From Flavihumibacter petaseus NBRC 106054 (GTDB lineage: Bacteria; Bacteroidota; Bacteroidia; Chitinophagales; Chitinophagaceae), in assembly GCF_000974785.1 (NCBI RefSeq), contig NZ_BBWV01000001.1:248001-312000 (forward strand): a stretch of DNA of 64,000 bases, given 5' to 3'. Of the stretch, positions 62,838 through 64,000 are shown piece by piece (position 1 is the first letter of the stretch; every line of letters starts with the position of its first letter). Under the pieces are notes generated by a model, which worked only from the letters and a program-made list of their open reading frames with translations, made no database searches and was not told the DNA's origin. Position numbers and translations under genes: made by a program.

Positions 62838-64000
62838 CTAAATGCCAAATGCGGTATCAATGATCTCGGCCTGTTCCTGCGCATGCACTTTCGCATATCC
62901 GGTAGCGGTGGAAGCGCTGGGCTGGCGGCTGATTACGCCGAAATTAATGGTCGTCAGGTTCATTTTCAGGTAAGCGGCAGCACCCATGTTGAGGGGTTCT
63001 TCCTGTACCCAGAACCAGGTTGCTTTCTGATACTTGTTGTACAGGGCATCCAGCTGCTTTTGAGGAAGCGGATACAACTGCTCCATGCGGATAATGGCTA
63101 CATCCTGCACATTTTCTTTCTGCTGCCTGGCTGCGAGATCGAAATAGACCTTGCCACTGCAGAAAAGTACTTTCTTCACATGTGCTGCATCCGGATTGGT
63201 GGGATCGTCAATCACTTCCCGGAACCTGCCGGAGATGAACTCCTTTTTATCGGAATAGGTATCGGGCAGGCGGAGATTTGCTTTCGGCGAGAAGTTGATC
63301 ATTGGTTTGCGGAAAGGCCATGCCAGCTGACGGCGCAGTGCGTGGAAGAAGTTTACGGATGTGGTAATGTTCGTCACAACCATATTCATTTCAGCACACA
63401 GCTGCAGGAATCTCTCCAGGCGGGCGGAACTATGCTCCGGTCCCTGTCCCTCATATCCATGCGGCAGCAGCATCACCACACCGTTCATGCGATTCCATTT
63501 CTGCTCACCGGCTGCGATAAACTGATCGATCATAGTCTGCGCGCCGTTACAGAAATCACCGAACTGCGCTTCCCAGAGTACCAATCCATTTGGATTGGCC
63601 ATTGCGTAGCCGTATTCAAATCCCAGCACACCATATTCGCTGAGCAGGGAATTATAGATCCTGAATTTTCCGGCTGCGCCATCAATGCGGCTCAGGCGGT
63701 TGTAGGCTGCATCAGTCACCTCGTCGCGCAATACTGCATGGCGGTGACTGAAGGTGCCCCGGCGTACATCCTGGCCGCTCATGCGCACATCATTTCCGTC
63801 CAGCAGCAGGCTGGCGTAGGCCATGAGTTCTGCAGTAGCCCAGTCGAGTTTCCCCTCTTCCTGGAACAGTTTTACTTTATCCTGCAGAATCTTCTCCACT
63901 TTTTTCAGTGGCTTGAAATCATCCGGCCAGGCCATGATGCTGTTGAACAGCTTCTGGAAATCTGCTTCATTAATTCCCGTTTCAGGAGACTGATCAAAAT
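62838..64000 (-). CDS. sucA: 2-oxoglutarate dehydrogenase E1 component (C-terminal part; start beyond window)
   Basis: The frame stays open to the right edge, so the visible 387 codons are the C-terminal end of the thiamine-dependent E1. They include GNDVRMSGQDVRRGTFSHRHAVL, EYGVLGFEYGYAMANPNGLVLWEAQFGDF and VMLLPHGYEGQGPEHSSARLERFLQ, which are E1o signatures. It decarboxylates 2-oxoglutarate and passes the succinyl group to the E2 lipoyl arms. The TCA operon order E1-E2 is standard. The N-terminal half lies outside the window. Confidence 0.95.
   Translation of the reverse strand, partial: FDQSPETGINEADFQKLFNSIMAWPDDFKPLKKVEKILQDKVKLFQEEGKLDWATAELMAYASLLLDGNDVRMSGQDVRRGTFSHRHAVLRDEVTDAAYNRLSRIDGAAGKFRIYNSLLSEYGVLGFEYGYAMANPNGLVLWEAQFGDFCNGAQTMIDQFIAAGEQKWNRMNGVVMLLPHGYEGQGPEHSSARLERFLQLCAEMNMVVTNITTSVNFFHALRRQLAWPFRKPMINFSPKANLRLPDTYSDKKEFISGRFREVIDDPTNPDAAHVKKVLFCSGKVYFDLAARQQKENVQDVAIIRMEQLYPLPQKQLDALYNKYQKATWFWVQEEPLNMGAAAYLKMNLTTINFGVISRQPSASTATGYAKVHAQEQAEIIDTAFGI

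Overview
The window is a stretch of chromosome from a Bacteroidota bacterium, most likely a member of the Chitinophagaceae or a close relative. This rests on several signs. The gene order rpsU-xerC-hpf-tRNA-tuf-tRNATrp-secE-nusG-rplKAJL is typical of the phylum. A type IX secretion protease/PorV-like pair is present, as is a flexirubin/aryl-polyene-type pigment cluster. Promoters fit the phylum's TTG / TAnnTTTG pattern, and most genes lack a Shine-Dalgarno sequence. No phage, insertion sequence, integrase of a mobile element, rRNA operon or CRISPR array was found; the region reads as core chromosome with lineage-specific islands.

Layout. 1-2849: edge of a dialkylresorcinol/flexirubin-type pigment cluster (DarA-like protein, acyl carrier protein, ketosynthase and a cysteine-less ketosynthase partner). 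2932-10100 (minus strand): translation and secretion genes with five tRNAs, xerC and rpsU; rpoB does not follow rplL. 10203-17489: riboflavin synthase, then a lineage-specific set (two GT-C-like membrane proteins, a GT2 glycosyltransferase, a methyltransferase, a Gfo/Idh/MocA oxidoreductase and a radical SAM protein) that looks like a glycan- or lipid-tailoring island on two converging transcripts. 17489-25621: an HscA-type Hsp70, a 1707-residue C25 (gingipain/PorU-type) protease and a PorV/PorQ-like barrel in one minus-strand operon. 25744-31759: tyrS, a Tat-exported class V aminotransferase, tRNAGln, a lipoprotein, DoxX-like, MmcQ-like, a diiron ferritin-like protein and a zinc alcohol dehydrogenase. 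31745-38998: a seven-gene nucleotide-sugar operon (DegT aminotransferase, ugd, uxs, a UDP-HexNAc dehydrogenase, rfbB, rfbC, rfbD). 39094-44729: waaA, tdk, ccmB-ccmC-ccmD and glutamate dehydrogenase. 44946-52937: a lone HsdR-N nuclease domain, AMP nucleosidase, a lipoprotein, a fused oligopeptide ABC ATPase, queA, an esterase, aspartokinase and an Ldh-type dehydrogenase. 52984-61180: an overlapping uncharacterised lipoprotein/repeat-protein pair, ssb, mnmA, another lipoprotein, an uncharacterised two-part protein and an RsmB-like rRNA methyltransferase. 61185-64000: 2-oxoglutarate dehydrogenase E2 (with two lipoyl domains) and the C-terminal part of E1.

Genes are tightly packed. Many operon partners overlap by 1-4 nt (TAATG, ATGA), and several convergent pairs overlap or abut with no terminator between them. 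The points most worth a second look are: a perfect 28-bp inverted repeat between nusG and rplK; the lone perfect Shine-Dalgarno in front of rpsU, followed by a terminator whose U-tract runs straight into the xerC start codon; an ABC ATPase with no ATG/GTG/TTG start, whose best start is a CTG in a CTGA stop/start overlap; the uncharacterised gene pair at 53-56 kb; and the glycan-tailoring island at 10.8-17.5 kb.
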